DNA from: Porodaedalea pini
Taxonomy: Eukaryota; Basidiomycota; Agaricomycetes; Hymenochaetales; Hymenochaetaceae
NCBI GenBank assembly: GCA_002794775.1
Contig: NBAY01000018.1
Location: forward strand, 558,001-622,000
Length of the DNA stretch: 64,000 nucleotides
Direction: 5' to 3'
Shown here: positions 49,983 through 61,566 of the stretch, in pieces
Layout of the letters: each line of letters begins with the position of its first letter
Position numbering within the stretch: position 1 is the first letter of the stretch
Program-made: the position numbers and the translations under genes
Notes under the pieces: generated by a model
What the model was told of the DNA's origin: nothing
Seen by the model: the letters and a program-made list of their open reading frames with translations, nothing else
Database searches by the model: none

Positions 49983-52643
49983 GGAAAGTCTGATAAAACC
50001 ACGCCTGGACTCAATATTAATTTTTGTTTTTATATGCACTCATTTATACATACACAAGTCTGCTAGTGTGTTAGCCTGTATTGAATCAAACAGAATGTAT
50101 ATAGGTATAGATACCATTTCTTGTATGTATTGTACTTTGAATTCTCTCAAATTGCTTGGAGTGCGTGAGGTTTCTTCGCGGGGGAGACGCGACGATTTGT
50201 ATATCGAAGTGGAGCTCGAGCATGGAGCGAGTGCGTAGTGTAGACCGTGACGAAGAGGCGATCTGCTTAAGACGGGGGATGGAGATGGGAGCCGACAAAA
50301 GTGCCCTCCCTGTTTGTGGAGAATTCTATGAGGGTTGCGTCAGAGTCGGGGGCGGCGTCGGCGGGAACGAGTGAGAGGAGGTGAGAGGAAGAGAAGGAGA
50401 AGGGGGGGGGGGGATAAATGCTACCTATCATCCCGCTTGCCCGTCTGGGAGGGGGGAAGGAGACCTAAAGAATAAGCCATCAGATTCAGTCAGCACGCAA
50501 GAGTTGTCGCTGCGAAAGCCCCGGCCCCGGTCCTACTCAAAATAAACACGCACGAGAACTGAAAACTGCGAACTGCGAACTGCGAACTGAGATTGAGAGC
50601 TGAGATTGAGGGTGGGTGGGGGGCGTGGAAGTGGTGTCTGTAATATTACAGCGTAGACGGCATAGCACACCAGTACTGTATGAGGCCTGGGCGTTCGTCG
50701 GTTGGTTGGTCGCATCGGGGTCGAACAATCGAGGGTCGAAGACTTTTTTCATTAGATCAAGTTTGAGGGAACCCTTCTTCCGCTTGAGAGAGGCTGCCGC
50801 TTTATTGAGTCTTTGGGTCTTGGGTCTTTAGTCTTGCTATCTCCCGGGCTGGTGTTATTTACATCCCGGCCAGCGAATCGCCTTTTGAAAAAAACCTATA
50901 TCAAAATGCGCGGCCCGTGGCCTTCCTTCGATACGAACGATCGCGAGAACACGCACCTTCTAATACCGGTTTTCAATGTGCCTGGGCGGCGGCGACAAGG
51001 TGGAGGCCGAGAGAGCAGGAGAGGGCGGACTCAGAAGCACGAGATGGGGGGAGACCAGGAATAAAATAAAATAATTCTCCGCGAATGCCCCCAACGCTGA
51101 AGGCGTGCGTATCCTGTCGATACTAAAGTTCCAGAGAACCCATACGTAGCTCGTAGCTCAAAAACAAGACGACCGAGGAGGGCAGGACCCTTACCTGCGA
51201 CGCAGTGCCCCAGCTTCGATGAGTACGAGCTAGTGACAGACGAACGGCGCCCTTCCTGCTGTCCGCTGTCTGCTGTCCACCGTCAATTCCGTAGCCACGC
51301 ATCTCTCTCCGACCGGCCAACCGATAAGGGGATAAGGACGAAGATTCACGGCCAGATGCAGTGCCTGCCAAATGTCTCGAAGAAATCGAGGGCTTAAAGA
51401 TGAAGGATGCACAGATCAGGGTGTGGCTCTTGAGGAGTGAGGAGGGGAACTACATTGGCCTTGGTCTTGAGGAAGCCAAAGTGAGGCGAAGGGGAGCCCA
51501 GAGTCGACGCAGTGAGACGAGGATGAGATCACCTGGGTAAGCGGTTAAAAAAATCCACTCTGATTGTGCCCGCACGCACGCAGAATCTTCATATATATGT
51601 GTGTTTACCTCGGAATCGGAATTCGGGAATCAGGCTGGGAGGAACGGACGGACGGGTGGACGGATTGGCGTCTATTCATCCCAGGCCTTTAGATCTTCCG
51701 AGTTCTAATTGGCGCATTCCAGAACGACTCCGAGTGATTGGTCCACGCCAGCAGCCGGGTCCATCTCTCGGATAACAGTTGCAATACTAGTCCTATGTGG
51801 TCCTCCGAAAGAGATCGCAACCTTGGATCTGTGTGCAGTACTAGTGGGGCGTTGCATTCTATGACCCAAACCCAAAGCTTTCTGGAGGTAGGACTCGTAC
51901 TCGGAATCTGAGACCGTCTTCGCATTTTAAGTTTCAGCCTGAGACCGGCGAAAATCCTGTCAGGCTTGCGGCACAGTCGGTAGTCGGGATCTGCGCGGCG
52001 TCGGAATAGAATTCGAAGGAAACCGAGCGCAGGCGATGAGTGGGGATTAATATTGACGTGGTGTCCGAGTGTGACAGTGTTTATTTGTCCGGATAGGGGT
52101 TACAAAGGCGTTGGAGACCGAGGAGTACTAGTGCAGGGTGACGAAATGAGGAACGGAGCTATGTATAACGATGTAGCCCATCGCGTTCTTGATTCATGTG
52201 TCCCAAAATACGAATATGAGGCAGCGTGTACACGCAGGTGATACGCAGGCTGCACTGATGATCCGAGGAATATACGAGCTGACGTTTTGCAGGCCCTCCT
52301 TCTGAGGCACATTAAACTAGGCCTTGAGGAGCAATAAGATAAGTGTGCGCTCGCGGTTAGAGAGGCTAAGAAAGCCTGCCCTCGAAGTGTGTAGTACACC
52401 ACACCCTACATTGTATATTGGCGTGAGTGAGTTCCAGGATGGCTCTATATTTTTTTGTGGAGTGTCCTGTGACGGGTGTAGAATGAACAGAAGGAGAAGA
52501 GGAAGCAGGATCAAAAGACTAGTATAAGTCACCCTCTGATTCACATGGGATCCGACTCATAATATGCTTACGTCATTGACGCTCCAAGCGCGGCACTGGC
52601 ATGCATTATTCTAGCGCGCGATCGTGGGTGGAAATCGAGTTTA
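49983..52643. repeat. Direct duplication, copy 1 (about 2.66 kb)
   Basis: This segment is collinear with 53362-55863, from the shared left edge GAAAGTCTGATAAAACCAC to the shared right edge GGAAATCGAGTTTA. Similarity is high throughout, including apparent non-coding parts, with small indels. Copy 1 holds extra repeats (three tandem GCGAACT units near 50565-50590 and a G run at 50404). It is longer by about 160 bp overall. Confidence 0.85.
50906..52337 (+). CDS. Unrecognised gene-like region, copy 1 (probably degraded)
   Basis: An ATG at 50906 opens MRGPWPSFDTNDRENTHLLI and an Arg/Gly-rich stretch. The frame meets a stop at 51062 where copy 2 stays open. An exon-like segment from 51331 reads DKDEDSRPDAVPAKCLEEIE, then KDAQIRVWLLRSEEGNYIG and an Arg-rich end. 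A last conserved piece reads LLLRHIKLGLEEQ and a stop at 52335. I cannot join these confidently, and the family is unknown. Confidence 0.3.
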
Positions 52644-53361
52644 CATCAATATTACAGCAAATTTCATAATTATTTGCACACGCGCCGTCACACAGTTTTT
52701 ATCACTTCAAGAGCCTCCAAATACAAAATACATTGTATCTCACTCAATTCTTCATGAAAACTCTTCAAAAAAGTTGCTAAATTCATTATTGTGTTTCTAT
52801 TTTTATATTATGACTTAGGGAAGTGAGAAAAAGCCGCTTGAAAATCAGAAAGGGTTATTTCAAATCCATGGCCAATAACTTGCCAGGAACATGTTCAAAA
52901 ACTCTGAAAAAATCACATCTGGTATTAAATATACTACAGGTGGATTTTATAAGTTACGGGACACCCTGAAAAGGAAACTCTTTCTTGACCACAAAAATCC
53001 TTTGCTTTGACTTCATAGAAAATTCAAGGACTGTGAGAAGATAAGATTCATCATCTTTGTACAAGAAAATATCTGTGTTCTGTGTTTATGCAAGGTGGAT
53101 GGTAGGTAGAGATGACGTGTGTGGGTTTGCTCAGGCAGATGTGAACCAGCTTCCATCTTTGGATGTCCCGTAACTTTTAAAATCCACCTGTATAACACAT
53201 CCATGTAATATTTCAGGGCTCATCTCTCTGTTGTTCTAGCTACAGAAGGGGAAAAGCACCTAATTTTGCCCTGAAAAGATACTCAAATGAGTCATGCCCT
53301 CAGGCCTCTGTTTCCCTCACCACCAACTCATTTTATTTCTGATTGCAATTATTATTCACAC
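52644..53361. other. AT-rich spacer between the two repeat copies
   Basis: A 718-bp spacer, AT-rich, unlike the flanking repeats. It contains the 254-bp inverted-repeat element and otherwise no coding frame with support. Confidence 0.7.
52937..53190. mobile_element. MITE, 254 bp, TA target duplication, Tc1/mariner-like
   Basis: The terminal inverted repeats run for about 27 bp: CAGGTGGATTTTATAAGTTA... at 52937 and its complement ending CCACCTG at 53190, with about one mismatch. They are flanked by TA at 52935-52936 and 53191-53192. There is no coding capacity. TIRs beginning CAG and a TA duplication are typical of Tc1/mariner-derived MITEs. Confidence 0.8.
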
Positions 53362-55863
53362 GGAAAGTCTGATAAAACCACACCTGGACTTAAATTTGTA
53401 TATGTTTATGTTTACACAGTATGTATATATACACGAGTCTGCTAGCGTATTAGCCTATGCCTATTTTGAATCAAATCAAATAGACCATGGTTACAGATAC
53501 CAGATACCATTTCAGAAACCCGGTTTCTTATACGTACCGTACCTTGAATTATCTCAGAATCAGATAGCTTGAAGCGCATGAGGTTTCTTTGCGGGTGAGA
53601 CGCGGCGTTTGTATATCGAAGTGGAGCTCGAGCATGGAGTGAGTGCGTAGTGTAGACGAAGAGGCGCTCTGTCTGTGGAGAACTCTAGGAGGTTGCGTCA
53701 GAGTCGGAGGCGGCGTCAGCGGGAACAAGGAGTGGGAGGAGGTTAGAGGGAGAAGGAGAAGAGGGGGACGGAAGGAATAGGCCATTACATTCATGCAGTC
53801 AGCACGCAAGAGTTGCCGTTGCGAAAGCCCCGGTCCCGGTCCATAACTAAGTTCTACTCGAAATAAACACGCAGGGAGAACTGAGAGTTAAGATTGCGAC
53901 CTGAGATTGAGGCGTGAAATTGGCGTTTGCAATCTACATACAGCGTAGAAGGCGTGCACACTGTATGAAGCCCGGGCGTTCGCCTGTTGGTTGGTCGCAT
54001 CGAGCTCGAACGATTGAGGGTCGAAGACTTTTTCATTAGATCAAGTTTGAGGGAACCCTTCTTCCGCTTGAGAGAGGCTGCCGCTTTATTGAGTCTTGGG
54101 TCTTGATATCTCCCGGGCCAGTGTTATTTACATCCCGGCGAGCGAATCACTTTAAAATAAACTATTTAAAAATGCGCGGCCCGTGGCCTTCCTTCGATAC
54201 GAGCGACCGCGAGAACACACACCTTCTAATACCGGTTTTCAATGTGCCTGAGCGGCGGCGACAAGGTGGAGGCCGAGAGAGCAGGAGAGGGCGGACTCGG
54301 AGGCACGAGACGGGAGGACACGACGAAATAAAACAAAAATCTCCGCGAACGCCCTCGACGCTGAACGCGTGCGTATCCTGTCGATACTAAAGTTCCAGAG
54401 AACCCATACGTAGCTCGTAGCTCAAAGCAAGACGATCGAGGAGGGCAGGACCCTTACCTGCGACCCAGTGCCCCAGCTTCGATGAGTCCGAGCCGGTGAT
54501 AGACGAACGGCGCCCTTCCTGCTATCTGCTGTCCACTGTCCATTCCGTAGCCACGCATCTCTCTCCGACCGGCCAACCGATAAGGGGATAAGGACGAAGA
54601 TTCGCGGCCAGATGCAGTGCCTGCCAAATGTCTCGAAGAAATCGAGGACATGAAGATGAAGGATGCACAGATCAGGGTGTGGCTCTTGAGGAGTGAGGAG
54701 GGGAACTATATTGGCCTTGGTCTTGAGGAACCCAAAGTGAGACGAAGGGGAGCCCAGAGTCGACGCAGTGAGACGAGGACGAGATCACCTAGGTAAGCAG
54801 TTAAAAAAAATCCACTCTGATTGTGTCCGCACGCACTCACAATCTTCGTATATATATATGTGTTTGGCTCGGAATCGGAATTCGGGAATCAGGCGTCGGC
54901 GTCGGAGTTGGGAGGAACGGACGAACGCTTTTTTTCCCTCCAGATCTTCCGAGTTCTAATTGGCGCATTCCAGAACGACTCCGAGTGATTGGTCTACGCC
55001 AACAGCCGGGTCCATCTCTCGGATAACAGTTGAAATGCTAGTCCTATGTATAATGTAGTCCTTCGAAAGAGATCGCAACCTTGGATCTGTGTGCAGTGGG
55101 GCGAGTCGTACTCGAATCTGAGACCGTCTTCTTTAAGTTCCAGCCTGAGATCGGCGAAAATCCTGTCGGGCTTGCGGCACAGTCGGTAGTCGGGATCTGC
55201 GCGGCGTCGGAATAGAATTCGAAGGAAACCGAGCGCAGGCGATGAGTGGGGATTAATATTGACGTGGTGTCCGAGTGTGACAGTGTTTATTTGTCCGGAT
55301 AGGGGTTACGACGGTGGAGGAGCACTAGTGCAGGGTGACGAAATGAGGAACGGAGCTATGTATAACGATGTAGCCCATCGTGTCTCGCAAAATACGAATC
55401 TATAATATGAATAAGAGGGCAGCGTGTACACGCAGGTGATACGCAGGCTGCACTGAAGATCCGAGAAATATACGAGCGGAGGTTTTGCATACCCTGCTTC
55501 TGAGGCACATTAAGCTTGGCCTTGAGGAGCAATAGAGATAAGTGCTGGTGCTGTGCAGGCGGCATCTGCGCGAGCGGTTAGAGAGGCTCGAAGTGTGCAG
55601 TACACCACACCCTGCTATTAGTTCCAAGATGGCTCTATATTTTCTGTGGAGTAACCTGTGACGGGTATAGAATGAATGGAAAAGGAAGGTCAGAAGACGA
55701 GGATGAGTCACCCTCTGATTCACACTCAGCAACTCCGTCCACCACGACGTCGGCGACGCTGTCGGGATCCGGCTCACAGTGTGCTTACGCCATCGGCGCC
55801 ATCGGCGTGGCATGCATTACTCTAGCAATTTCCGGCGCGATCTTGACTTGGAAATCGAGTTTA
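53362..55863. repeat. Direct duplication, copy 2 (about 2.5 kb)
   Basis: This is the partner of 49983-52643 in the same orientation. It lacks the poly-G run and several short tandem units of copy 1, but keeps longer open frames, including one for a membrane-anchored peptide at its right end (55672-55872). Confidence 0.85.
54172..55535 (+). CDS. Unrecognised gene-like region, copy 2
   Basis: An ATG at 54172 in a good context (AAAAATG) opens MRGPWPSFDTSDRENTHLLI. The frame stays open to LNACVSCRY at 54390, longer than in copy 1. An exon-like segment from 54587 (after an AG) reads DKDEDSRPDAVPAKCLEEIE and KDAQIRVWLLRSEEGNYIG. A final piece reads LLLRHIKLGLEEQ and a TAG at 55533. The ACVSCR phrase recalls the first half of a fungal zinc cluster, but the second half is not visible, so I do not call it one. 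Exon joins are unresolved. Confidence 0.35.
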
Positions 55864-55872
55864 CTGTCCTAG
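55672..55872 (+). CDS. Possible 66-aa single-span membrane peptide or last exon
   Basis: This open frame starts MNGKGRSEDEDESPSDSHS, has a Ser/Thr-rich linker, and ends in one hydrophobic helix (CAYAIGAIGVACITLAISGA) followed by ILTWKSSLLS. The matching part of copy 1 (around 52482-52643) is broken by a stop after 14 codons and by deletions. It could be the 3' exon of the gene-like region upstream or an independent small protein. No homologue is recognised. Confidence 0.3.
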   Translation: MNGKGRSEDEDESPSDSHSATPSTTTSATLSGSGSQCAYAIGAIGVACITLAISGAILTWKSSLLS

Positions 55873-56087
55873 ACATCTCTTCTCGAAATCAACTAATTTG
55901 GAAAGGAATTTACTCGAAGCCTTTTCTGATTCTTTTTCTCTTCACCCCCTGCAGAATATTAATATATATATCACTTGCCGAAGGCATACTGTACACACCT
56001 CTCTCTTTCCTCCCTGCGTCCTAGGCCTGTCGTTTCTCACCCTCATCGACAGCCCACCGGCACATCGACGACGCGCCAGATGCATCA

Positions 56088-57577
56088 ATGCCGTCCAAGT
56101 ATGCACAAGACCGCAGAGACCGCGATCGTTCCAACAACCATGATGTCCCACTCCAGCCATACGTCCTCACCGCGGCGGAGATTCCGTACAAGGTCAACCA
56201 CGCCGTCCCGCCCCGCCCGACGTACCAGCAACATCCGAAAGGCTCCAGCTCCTCGACGACGGCCGCCTCGAACTCGAACTCGAACTTCCGTGCGTCTCCA
56301 CTTCCATTCATTTCTCGATGCTTTGGTCTCGAGCTGACGTGTAGGTGGATCGTACCCGCTGTATCGTCAACGTCTTGTCGCTGCAGCACTCGGCACCACC
56401 GATGATCCACACTCTAGTAACGACAGCAGCAGCGCGCCATCGTCGAATACCACCGCCGTCTCTTCTGCGACGAGCAGCAGCAGTCCGATCACCTCAAAGG
56501 GCAAAGCCAAAAGCATCGGCCCCGTCCCTGTCCCCGTCCCCGCCGTGCCCCAACCTGCTCCAGCATCCTTATGCATACCCATACCTCCCTCCGAGCCGGC
56601 AGGATTCGATCGCTCCACCTCCTATTATGAGTTCCTGATGGTGCACAACGCGGGTGCGCTCCCTGCGCCGGGGCCGTCGTACTTCGAGCGGCGACGCGCT
56701 TTGTGGACGGCCTCACCGCCGATCCCACCCGCGCCTGCGTCACCGTCGCCGTCGCGCATCAAGCTCGAAGCGCTGCTCGGCCACCCGGGTGCGGTCGAGA
56801 GCGAAGAGGTATGGCGCGTGGGGCTCAAAAACGTCTGGAAGGGCCTCCTCGGCGGGAACCAGCTGCGCCACCGCCTCCCGCTGGATATTGTCGTGAGTCT
56901 CTGATTCTATTTGTCTTGTGAATGTTCGGGAGATGGATGGGGAACTGATCACGATCTATGGACACGGCTAGTTGAAAATATTGCAAGCTGGGTGGTTGCG
57001 CGACGGTACCTGGCCTGAGGGAATGGTCGCACCTGCATGGGACCAGCCCATGCAAACACCACCACCCGCTCCTCCTCCTGACCCCTCCCATTCTCAGTCC
57101 CAGTCCCAGTCCCAATCACAGCACACGCAGCAACAACACGAGCGCGACCGTCAACGACGCGTACACGAGCAAGAAGCCTACGCTGCCGCGCTGCACGCCC
57201 GCGCGTCTGCGGAGCAAGGGAGCGGGGCCGCGCAGATCATGCACATGCAGGCGTACGCGATGATGGGGATGGGCCTCGGCAGTGGGATCCCGCTGGGGTA
57301 TAGCCCGAGCTCGGGTGACGCGCCTGAGCAGGGATATTATACTATACCGTATGCGTATGCGGAACCGACGCCGCCTGGAAGCGATGATGCTCCGGCGGAG
57401 GGGGATCGAGTGAGAGAAGGCGAGGAGGGACCGCCGCCGACGCCAGCGTATGCGGTGCAAGATCTGCAGTCGGAGATGGATACGGAGGACGAGGTAGAGG
57501 AAGAGGATCGCGTAGAGGATGACGGGCGGATGGAGGGCGTCGTGCAGACTGGCGATGGGCGGCACGAGGGCGGGTAG
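56088..57577 (+). CDS. Unrecognised 451-aa low-complexity protein, three exons
   Basis: Exons: 56088-56289, 56345-56892, 56972-57577, with canonical GT/AG ends and consistent phase. The N-terminus is polar (MPSKYAQDRRDRDRSNNHDV) and then shows LQPYVLTAAEIPYKVNHAVP. A Ser/Thr and Pro/Val-rich linker leads to an ordered-looking part: STSYYEFLMVHNAGALPAPG, RIKLEALLGHPGAVESEEVW, LKNVWKGLLGGNQLRHRLPL, LKILQAGWLRDGTWPEGMV. The end is Gln/Ser-rich with an SQSQSQ run and a long acidic tail. The ordered middle suggests a conserved fungal protein, but I do not recognise the family. No signal peptide or membrane span is seen. Confidence 0.75.
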
Positions 57578-59472
57578 CCGATGCGCAATGTGCTCGCTAT
57601 TACCTGACCTGTCTCTGGCAAACTCGCGTTGGCTCAAAGACGAGTATCGCGTTTTTAGCTCGATATTCTCGTCTCCTCTCGTCTCCTCTTTCGTCCTTCG
57701 TCTCCTCATTACTACTTTTCCTCTTTCTTGGCCTATTCTCTGTATCATCTTTGTTCTCATGTTCTGCTATCCTTCGTCTTCTTCTCGTCCTCATCTCTTC
57801 CCTTGTTGTCTGTGGTATTTCTCTCTATTTTACCAGGGTAGACCCGTGCCGGAACGTCTATGCTTACTCCCTCCCTCCCCTTGTTCTGTCTTACCCCAGG
57901 CTCTTTCATCTCCGTCTCCGTCTCCTTCATATCACATTTTATATGATTCACGCAACTCGTATACAGTACTGTCGCCGGCTCGACTCTGACCTGCGCGCGT
58001 ACACGGTTGCGCAGGCAGGCCGACGGCCACCTCAAGTGTGATGCCTCCCCTCCCCACTCATATCACTCTCTCCTTTCCTTTCCTTTCTTATCCTCTCTTT
58101 ACGTCTTTGCATCTCCATCTCTTTTTTTTTTCCTTTTTCGTTTGCATCTGCATTTCCCTTATGTATCCTAGCATCTCCCTGTTCCCTTATTTTCTGATTT
58201 CTTTCTTTCCGATTCCTGTTTTCGTGCGTAAGTTTTTAGTCAGTAGGGCTCCCCTGTCCGCATCCGCGTCCGCAATACACATATGTTCCATTTTCAATCT
58301 ATTTTTCCGTTACATACTTCGTTTCTCGGGCTCTGCATTACGATACGCGTCGGGAAATGTTGGGAGTGTTTTCATATGTATATATACGGGCAGTACTAGT
58401 ATCACTATGTTCAGCCTAAGTTCCATTCTTTTTTTACCGCCGCTCGAGCAGAATGAAGCGAAGAAACTTAGAAGCGAAGGCCTGATTCAAGCTGCTAGAA
58501 AGAGTAAGGAGGACGAAGGATGGAGGAAGGAGTTGGGAGACGGACACCCCATAAGCTCAAACTCAGTCGAAGTGAGGCGAAGTGGCATGAATTGTATTCA
58601 CTGCGTGAAGCTTGGTGGAGATGGGATGAGAGCCCCTTAAGCTTTTTCGCGCGTCCTGTGGTCCCACCCATCTGCATGTGCCCAACAACAAAAGGCAAAG
58701 ATTGAAAGAAGACGCAGCACACGATGCCTTGCCTTTCGCCTTTCCCTTGCATGGTATCTATAAATCCGAAAACTCTGAAGCAAGGTGAGGTCCGAAGCAA
58801 CCCGTGTTCAGCTCTCGGAGCATACGTGTCCACCCTCCACACACACCTTCCGCCTGTCGCTTCTAAGAACTCTTTCTACCCAGATAGATAGTGCTTGATT
58901 TAGAGTTCCTCCCCCGTTTGCTCCCTTTCTGCTCAGCTGCAGATGGAATGGATTGAGATCGGCTTGCGGGTGGACTGCCGCTGCGCCGTGATCGTGATCG
59001 TGATCGTGCCGGTGTACGATGTTACGGAGCGGGGGTCCGATCGTAACTTAGGTGCGGGGAGAAGCACGAAGTAGTCTGAGCCCGGGGAACGCAGACGGGT
59101 GCCATCGGACGCCGGAATGCAGAAGACATATCGTTTGGCTCGGAGCCATAACCATAAAACGCATTGAGACGCACTAAGAAGTGCGAGTAGAATACAGAGG
59201 GGGAAGACGCATGCGCTGAAAAGAGATTATATTGTGCGGATCGAGAGGGAACGGGAGTCGGATGGATGAATTCAAGAGTAAAGATAGCGAGAGGGTGCCT
59301 GCTGATCTCCGCGACTCCAAACCAGAGCTTCGCATCCGCGGCACGGCGGCGCGGAAGCTGATCGTGTCTGCGAGTTCGAAGAGGGCCCGATCGCGTGATG
59401 AGGATGAGGTGAGGGCACTGGAGTACTGAGTGCTGCGAAGAAAGAAGGGAACGGAGGGTTCGTAATGCTCGT
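57578..59472. other. Long intergenic region, pyrimidine-rich, no gene called
   Basis: The first kilobase is very CT-rich on the plus strand, with T runs near 58122-58140, and probably includes the 3' untranslated region of the 451-aa gene. A short (TGATCG)n-like microsatellite lies near 58988. Open frames up to 200 codons exist here (such as 58038-58640) but are low-complexity Phe/Ser/Leu reads of CT-rich DNA, not convincing genes. Confidence 0.45.
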
Positions 59473-60195
59473 TTACGTCCGCAGAGGAGGTGAGACCTAT
59501 ACACACACGCATGCATCAGTACTAGTACTAGTGAGTAGATGGCAGCAAATGAATAGACGTAAAGTTTGAAAAAGGTGAGTCACACATGCAGATGAGAAGC
59601 GATAAGGGGATGCACGGTGCGGGGTGAGGTATGCTTTGTACTTCTGGGAAGAGAAGAAGCAGAACGGTGACTCACCAGGATCACGCCGTCCCCGCGCACA
59701 AAGAGCATATCCATTTTGCGTTTGGCCACCTGCACAAGCGCGAGGAGGACGGAAATGAACATAAAAAACGATGCAGAGAGAGTCAGCGGTTCGGTGTATG
59801 AGTAAGATAGAATCATGTGTATTGAATGAAGGAAGATCTGCTTGCATTTATGCGTCCTGCCGGCGGCGCGGCATCGTCACCGTCGACGAGCATGATCGTC
59901 TCTTCCACGTCACTCAGTATGAGGTTCATGTGTCCATCGTAGGCCTGCAAAGTGTGTACAGTATTGCCATCGAGTACACAAGTCATCGACATGCCATGTA
60001 AAGTGGACAGTAAAGCATTTTTTTGTGACGCGGTCAGAGTTGTTGCTGTTGAAAGCAGAAAAGTAAACAGACGGTGCGTACGTGGAGTACCCCGTTGAGC
60101 TCGCGGTCACCGCGCAGTTTGACGAACACGCGCTCATTGAGCGAGAGCCTGATGAGGTCGAATGGCTCTTGGATGCCTTCTGATGTGCCGTTCAT
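59473..60195 (-). CDS. LSM3: U6 snRNA-associated Sm-like protein LSm3, 96 aa, four exons
   Basis: LSm3 is a subunit of the LSm2-8 ring that binds U6 snRNA in splicing and of the LSm1-7 ring in mRNA decay. Minus-strand exons: 60195-60082, 59944-59846, 59729-59676, 59496-59473. The start is [20 protein letters not shown]. The Sm1 motif follows ([35 protein letters not shown]) and then Sm2 ([20 protein letters not shown] and stop). Both match LSm3 closely, and the length is right (human about 102). Intron 2 (59845-59730) must start with GC (GCAAGC) to keep the frame. The last exon codes only seven residues and the stop. Confidence 0.93.
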
Positions 60196-60661
60196 CGCGT
60201 TCAAGTCGTCGATGACTTGTGCGAGCTCAAGCTTCGACGCGTCGGTCACTCGATGAACGAAGGATCTACATGGCATCCAGTTCTCACGAATAAGATTCAG
60301 GGGCGTGGCGTCAAAGCAATTGATGCTCTCTTTTTGAATCTCGATCCACGAGTAACCGCCAGATTTGTATCAAACTCGAGTTCCTATCCCGAAATCAAAA
60401 AAATATCTACAATCGAAAAGCAAGGGAGAATCCTGCAAAAAGTGAGACTATTATCAAAGAAAAACAGCAGGCCTGGGAGGATAATTTTGGTAATTCGTGG
60501 TGGAAACGGAAGCAATTTGAATTAAGGGCGAGCTCGACGACGGCAAGTGTGCTTATAGTCAGAGAATACAACGGTGGTCAAGAAATGTACAAGGCAAGAA
60601 GGAGGCAAGGAAGCGAACAGTGGGAGATGAACCCTCTTCATCCATCCATTTTTCTAGAAAG
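60196..60661. other. LSM3 5' flank and 3' flank of the 166-aa gene
   Basis: Upstream of LSM3 the minus-strand frame stays open for 27 codons (to 60276), but the family start fits the ATG at 60195. No separate gene is seen. Confidence 0.4.
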
Positions 60662-61344
60662 TCAGATAGCTGCTTTTTTCTTACGAACAGATTGAATCCA
60701 ATACTCCAAGAAGCTTTTACACGTCTGACAGAAAATAAGGCTTAGCATGACATCAAGTTCTTGAGCTGAATAGATGACATACGAAACTCACAAAGAATAT
60801 CCGCGCTCCTTTCGACACGCGCCTTGCATGCGCAGACCGGTCCACATCGTCCCTAGTTTCCTCACCATCCAGATCCAGAAAACTGATGTAGGACACGGCG
60901 TCGTCGTCAATTGGAGGGAGCTCAACTCGTTCAGGTTCAGCCTGTAGGGTAGTCGACGTGTCAACACAGAAAGGGTCTAGTTCAGGCTTAAAGATCCATA
61001 TGAGACAAGTCGGACGTGTTGCTTGCATTCTAGCTGCCAAGTAGACGTACGAGTATGACAGGCCTACGGTTGCGTCGTAGATCGTCCTCCTCACGACAGT
61101 CGATTGTCATCTGGCGATTCAGTTTTAGACGTTTCTATTCAAACCATCTGAAGTCACTCACCATTTCCCAATCACCATCACGAGTGTCCTGGAGTGGCAC
61201 TGGGTATGGACGGTAGTTCGGAACACTCTTCCACACGATGCGCCTTCGGTACGCGCGGCCAACACACCAGAGTAGGTGCTTGTGGATAACAAGGCTGAAA
61301 GAAGGATATATGACTCTCCGCTTCACTCTTCCGCGAAACTCCAT
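60662..61344 (-). CDS. Unrecognised 166-aa protein, four exons, paralogue of the gene at 21195-21891
   Basis: Minus-strand exons: 61344-61162, 61110-61051, 60986-60792, 60724-60662, with GTGAGT or GTACGT donors and all phases zero. It starts MEFRGRVKRRVIYPSFSLVI and keeps RRRIVWKSVPNYRPYP. The second exon reads TIDCREEDDLRRNRRPVIL. The third keeps LPPIDDDAVSYISFLDLDG and the fourth reads TCKSFLEYWIQSVRKKKAAI. Exon lengths match the other copy (183, 60, 195 against 207, 63 against 66), and the changes are whole codons. This is strong evidence that both are functional protein genes of one unnamed family. Confidence 0.78.
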
Positions 61345-61499
61345 CGCAAAAAAAGATAGCTAAGTGATCTCAAGAGCGAGTGAGTTCCCTGGCGTGGTGA
61401 GATGAAGGGAGAAGGGAGGAGGGAGAGAGCGACTCGTAAACGACCCGAAGGTTGCAAAAAACAGGAAACTCAGCCCTCGAGTACATTCGCATAAGGACA

Positions 61500-61556
61500 G
61501 AAACAATCCTTTTCTCGTAATCCCGCTAAGCCTCAAAGTAGACGTCGCTTTGAAGA
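61500..61556. promoter_or_regulatory. Conserved block in the divergent promoter, copy 2
   Basis: This is the reverse-complement match of 20998-21053, including the core CTTTTCTCGTAATCCCGCT on the plus strand. It sits between the divergent starts at 61344 (minus) and 61567 (plus), at nearly the same distances as in copy 1. Confidence 0.6.
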
Positions 61557-61566
61557 GAATGCGCTA

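Noticed and set aside
54340..54400. Fungal Zn2Cys6 zinc cluster from the ACVSCR phrase
   Set aside because: The remaining cysteines of the cluster are not visible after either obvious splice, and copy 1 does not keep the frame.
57116..57760. 214-codon frame on the minus strand
   Set aside because: Antisense shadow of the third exon of the 451-aa gene.
58038..58640. 200-codon open frame on the plus strand
   Set aside because: It is a Phe/Ser/Leu-rich read of CT-rich DNA, without motif or splice support, lying in the probable 3' flank of the 451-aa gene.
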